This document shows, piece by piece, positions 6,412 through 8,798 of a stretch of 8,798 bases of DNA (position 1 is its first letter; the number at the start of each line of letters is the position of its first letter). The notes under the pieces are model-generated. The model searched no databases. It was not told the DNA's origin and saw nothing but the letters and a program-made list of their open reading frames with translations. Source of the DNA: Desulfobulbaceae bacterium (GTDB lineage: Bacteria > Desulfobacterota > Desulfobulbia > Desulfobulbales > SURF-16); contig JALNXE010000141.1 in assembly GCA_023230525.1 (NCBI GenBank), positions 1-8,798 on the forward strand. Reading direction: 5' to 3'. Made by a program: the position numbers and the translations under genes.

Positions 6412-6442
6412 TCGCGATTTTTTTTAATAGCGTCAATCCAAC

Positions 6443-6895
6443 ATGCCTCTACAATATAAAATTTTCTCCATCGCCGCGCGCGGCAATCCTGAAGATGAAG
6501 AGGAACTGAACCGTTTCCTCCGGCACAACAGGATACTGGCTATTCATCGCGGGTTCGTCCAGGACGGTGAAAACTCCTACTGGAGCCTGGCTGTTGAGTA
6601 TCTGGGCGGTACAGACCGGGCAACAGGGCAGCAAACTCCTGGTCGTTCAGGAAAAGAGCGGGTGGATTATAAGGAGGTCCTCTCTCCCGAAGATTTCGCA
6701 ATATTTGCCCGGCTGCGGGGATGGCGCAAAGATACAGCCGATGAGACCGGGGTGCCGGTATCCCCGCCAAGGCCAAGCAAGCTCTGCATGGCCTCGGGCA
6801 GGGGAGAGGAGAACTCAAGTTCCCGGCCGCTGAGGGGATGGCGGAGGCGTAAGGTTGCCGCGTGCAGGGCCTGCCGGTCCAGCCGCAGGCGCTGA
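6443..6895 (+). pseudogene. DGR-associated HRDC-like accessory protein, 3'-truncated
   Basis: Residues 1-106 have the form I know for the HRDC-like accessory proteins encoded beside DGR targets in place of Avd: QYKIFSI at the start, EELNRFLRHNRILAI, FVQDGENSYW, VEYLGG, a low-complexity linker, VDYKEVLSPEDFAIFARLR and GVPV. In intact proteins the HRDC helices follow (about 45 more residues, typically beginning YAVFTNEQLA); here the match stops after codon 106 (about 6760). The frame then continues to a chance stop at 6895 through sequence that is antisense to the RluA-family gene, giving an Arg- and Ser-rich tail without family character. The start lies 140 bases after the target gene and has no clear ribosome site. 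Accessory proteins are thought to bind the RT or template RNA in mutagenic retrohoming; without its C-terminus this one is probably inactive. The family call is from memory of sequence style. Confidence 0.72.
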
Positions 6896-7734
6896 TGGTC
6901 AGCCGCGGTCAACCCACCCTGCCGGAAACGGAGAAACAGCTGTTCGTCCACCCCGTAGAGCTTATCGCCCACCACCGGGAAACCGAGACTGCAGAGGGTG
7001 GCCCGTATCTGATGGCAGCGGCCGGTGACCGGTATGGCCTCCAGCAGACTGATGCCGTTATCACTGCGCAGCCGCCGCAGGGTCGTGCGGCATGGTACGG
7101 CCCCGGCAAGAGCCGCTGCAGTCAAATCACTCGGGTAAAAGCGTACCTTCTTGCGGATGGCGCTGGCCGGATCAGGGGCCAGGCAGCCGTCGGCCTGCAG
7201 ATCCCCAAACGGAAACTCCCCTTCCACCAGCACCAGATAGCGCTTATCTACCTGGCGGCTGGCAAACTGCTGATAACAGTGGCGGGCCGCCTGTTTGTTC
7301 TTGGCCACCAGCACAATGCCGGAAGTCTCCCGGTCCAGCCGGTTGATCAGGGAGGGTTTAGGCAGGCCATGGCGCTCCCGCAGCAGAGCCCACAGGGTAT
7401 GCCGAAAAAAACAGCCGGCCGGATGGCAGGGCAGACTTGCCGGTTTATCCACCACCAGCAGATCATCATCCTCGTAAAGTACGGCAAAATTTTGATCCAC
7501 AGGCGGTTCCGGCAGCTCGGGCAGCAGATAGACGAGCCGGTCGCCTGCTGCCAGCAGGGACTGGGAACCGGCGGGCGCGCCACTGAGCAGAAAACGGCCG
7601 GCATCAAGCTCCTGCCGCCACTCTTCCCGGCTGCGGTAGGTGAAGCGGGCGGCGACAAAATCCAGCACCAGGCAGCCGGCATCTTCCGGCTTGATGACCA
7701 CGGCGGTTTTCCTCGCCAGCCCAACTTCAGCCAT
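6667..7734 (-). CDS. RluA-family pseudouridine synthase with an acquired C-terminal tail
   Basis: Converts a specific uridine in rRNA or tRNA to pseudouridine; the target cannot be told from sequence. The ATG at 7734 follows AGGA by seven bases and gives 355 residues; an in-frame ATG at 7803 would add 23 residues of unconvincing sequence. Visible elements are an N-terminal S4-like segment (about 15-70), VLYEDDDLLVVDKPASLPCHP, the catalytic motif INRLDRETSG with Asp134, the TGRCHQIR motif (237-244), GDKLYG (256-261) and LHAATLRLRHP. The family normally ends soon after a segment like SSPLPEAMQSLLGLG. Here about 31 further residues (from about 325 to 355) are read antisense through the truncated HRDC-like gene to a stop at 6667. 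The gene has therefore lost its native stop at the junction near 6761; the catalytic core is intact. Confidence 0.88.
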   Translation of the reverse strand: MAEVGLARKTAVVIKPEDAGCLVLDFVAARFTYRSREEWRQELDAGRFLLSGAPAGSQSLLAAGDRLVYLLPELPEPPVDQNFAVLYEDDDLLVVDKPASLPCHPAGCFFRHTLWALLRERHGLPKPSLINRLDRETSGIVLVAKNKQAARHCYQQFASRQVDKRYLVLVEGEFPFGDLQADGCLAPDPASAIRKKVRFYPSDLTAAALAGAVPCRTTLRRLRSDNGISLLEAIPVTGRCHQIRATLCSLGFPVVGDKLYGVDEQLFLRFRQGGLTAADHQRLRLDRQALHAATLRLRHPLSGRELEFSSPLPEAMQSLLGLGGDTGTPVSSAVSLRHPRSRANIAKSSGERTSL

Positions 7735-7959
7735 TGTTTTTCCTGCAGGTTGGTCTAAGGGAGAGTTGCCATGGGCTATTTTATCCGATTGTTTTCTTGT
7801 CATGCGCCTTGCTGAAAATTATCCTGCTCAGGCGGAAAAAGCCCGTTGGCGACATCGTAATAATCGCGGTTATGGTGTACAATACGGCCCGTTTAGCGTT
7901 GAACATACTATGAAGCCAGCCATTCTGCTCAAAAAAACGGGAACACGACAGGTGAAAAG
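7735..7959. other. Intergenic region between the pseudouridine synthase and the small CxxC gene
   Basis: Divergent intergenic space of about 225 bases. On the plus strand TACAAT (7878-7883) and TACTAT (7906-7911) resemble -10 boxes, but neither has a good -35 partner. An open frame from the ATG at 7802 ends in a TGA overlapping the ATG of the next gene (ATGA at 7960-7963), but it has no ribosome site or recognisable family. Nothing else is supported. Confidence 0.3.
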
Positions 7960-8127
7960 ATGAAACTATGGGTTACGCCGGAGGGAGACCGATGGCTCTG
8001 CGATGAGTGCCAGAAACAGTACGAAAAGGTGATCGAGGAAGAAAAATGGCGGGTGGCCTTTGAGAAATGGGAGCCCATGCTGCGCTGTTCGGAATGCCAA
8101 CATACCGATATAGAGCCTCTTGATTAA
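7960..8127 (+). CDS. Small double-CxxC (zinc-ribbon-like) protein, 55 residues
   Basis: The ATG at 7960 is preceded by AGGTG with a 5-base gap, a good ribosome site. The 55-residue acidic product contains CDEC (residues 14-17) and CSEC (44-47), separated by a charged, probably helical segment rich in Glu, Lys and Trp. Two CxxC pairs at this spacing are typical of a small zinc ribbon. I do not recognise a named family and assign no function. It lies 41 bases upstream of the dus-family gene on the same strand and may be co-transcribed with it. Confidence 0.72.
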   Translation: MKLWVTPEGDRWLCDECQKQYEKVIEEEKWRVAFEKWEPMLRCSECQHTDIEPLD

Positions 8128-8168
8128 ACGGAAATTTGTGTCAAATCGTTTACCGCAAGCACCCCGCC

Positions 8169-8798
8169 ATGCTTGAAATCCGCAACCTGCGCATCAATCC
8201 CCCGCTGTTGCTGGCTCCCATGGCTGGCCTCACCCATTCGGGGTTCAGGTCGCTGCTGCTGCAGTTGGGAGGGGTGGGGCTGCTCTCCACGGAAATGCTG
8301 TCCGCCAGAAGGCTGCCCATGGAAAATGCGGCAGTCTCTCCCTTTCTGGTCAGCACCGAGGCGGAGCATCCGCTTTCTTACCAGCTGCTGGTTGCGGACC
8401 AAGCCCATCTGGCAGCGGCCATTGACCGGGTGCATCGGCTGGGGGGTGATGCCATTGATCTGAACCTGGGCTGTCCTGCCCCCCAGGTGCGGAATTTCGG
8501 CGGCGGCAGCAAACTTGTCGATGATACCGATCATCTGCAGCGGCTGGTGGCCGAGGCCAGGGCGCGCACCGAACTACCCCTGACCGCCAAGATCAGGCTG
8601 GGGGAGGAGTTGGATGCAGCGCGCCTGCAAAGTCTCTGCCGGATGCTGGAAGGGGAGGGCATTGATCTGCTCACCGTCCATGCCCGGCTGCGCAAAGAAC
8701 CGTTCAGCCGGAAACCGCGCTGGGAATGGGTGGGCAAGGTGAAAAACTGGCTGTCCATCCCGGTGGTGGCCAATGGCGGCATCTTCAGCGTTGAGGAC
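8169..8798 (+). CDS. dus: tRNA-dihydrouridine synthase, Dus family (partial, C-terminus off the right edge)
   Basis: FMN-dependent, NADPH-using enzyme that reduces specific uridines of tRNA to dihydrouridine. Only the first 210 codons are visible, about two thirds of a typical Dus. Motifs in order are PPLLLAPMAGLTHSGFR (FMN phosphate region), YQLLVADQ, the DLNLGCPAPQV motif with the catalytic Cys near residue 103, FGGGSKLV, LTAKIRLG, LTVHAR and VVANGGI, all typical of the TIM-barrel core. The ATG at 8169 gives the usual short N-terminus before the LAPMAG motif; no good ribosome site is visible, and an in-frame TTG at 8136 is a weak alternative. Which Dus subfamily (A, B or C type) is not decided by this part. 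Confidence 0.92.
   Translation, partial: MLEIRNLRINPPLLLAPMAGLTHSGFRSLLLQLGGVGLLSTEMLSARRLPMENAAVSPFLVSTEAEHPLSYQLLVADQAHLAAAIDRVHRLGGDAIDLNLGCPAPQVRNFGGGSKLVDDTDHLQRLVAEARARTELPLTAKIRLGEELDAARLQSLCRMLEGEGIDLLTVHARLRKEPFSRKPRWEWVGKVKNWLSIPVVANGGIFSVED

Noticed and set aside
3717..6763. Integration site pair (att) with a second copy of the tRNA 3' end
   Set aside because: No repeat of the tRNA T-arm or acceptor sequence was found downstream within the window.
6862..7758. Plus-strand open frame of 298 codons
   Set aside because: Antisense to the RluA-family gene, which contains the catalytic NRLDRETSG motif.
7802..7963. Short plus-strand frame overlapping the ATG of the CxxC gene by ATGA
   Set aside because: The overlap looks like translational coupling, but there is no ribosome site, no family and the composition is not protein-like.
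8500..8515. GGCGGCGGCAGC stretch resembling the GGCGGCAGC start of the VR
   Set aside because: It encodes FGGGSKLV of the Dus protein and lacks the AAC-rich continuation a template repeat must have.

Overview
The window reads as a chromosomal segment of a GC-rich, Gram-negative bacterium. Gene content and style (umuDC with a LexA-like UmuD, a secreted DUF4139 protein, a YgbA-type cysteine protein, tRNA with encoded CCA, RluA and Dus family enzymes) would fit a deltaproteobacterial (Desulfobacterota) genome, but this is an inference from protein style, not a search result.

Layout. Positions 1-1444 (minus strand) hold a umuDC operon for the error-prone SOS polymerase; umuC runs off the left edge. 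A 280-bp divergent intergenic region follows, with a good minus-strand promoter, a terminator-like hairpin at the very start of the umuD leader, and a degenerate heptad repeat. On the plus strand, 1725-3155 encodes an exported DUF4139 protein. It converges with a small minus-strand YgbA-family gene (3162-3491). A tRNA-Arg(TCT) lies at 3717-3793 and ends in a strong intrinsic terminator.

Accessory region 3794 to about 6762. After the tRNA the sequence turns AT-rich and then carries a large fusion gene (4173-6302). Its N-terminal half is a KAP-family P-loop NTPase and its C-terminal third is an FGE-sulfatase/C-type-lectin-fold domain. The last ~35 codons look like the variable region (VR) of a diversity-generating retroelement (DGR): the positions that vary in such domains are almost all NNC codons, as expected if AAC template codons were mutated at adenines. 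Immediately downstream are VR-proximal hairpins and the first ~106 codons of the DGR-associated HRDC-like accessory gene. That gene stops matching its family abruptly near 6761, and the sequence continues directly into the 3' end of an opposite-strand RluA-family pseudouridine synthase. No template repeat and no reverse transcriptase are present. The simplest reading is a DGR cassette whose 3' half (end of the accessory gene, TR, RT) was deleted, leaving an orphan diversified NTPase-lectin protein; alternatively it is a satellite target served in trans by an RT elsewhere.

Right part. The RluA-family synthase (6667-7734, minus) has lost its own stop and gained a ~31-residue tail read from the antisense of the accessory gene. 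On the plus strand follow a 55-residue double-CxxC protein (7960-8127) and the start of a tRNA-dihydrouridine synthase (8169 to the right edge), giving two RNA-modification genes flanking the scar of the accessory region.
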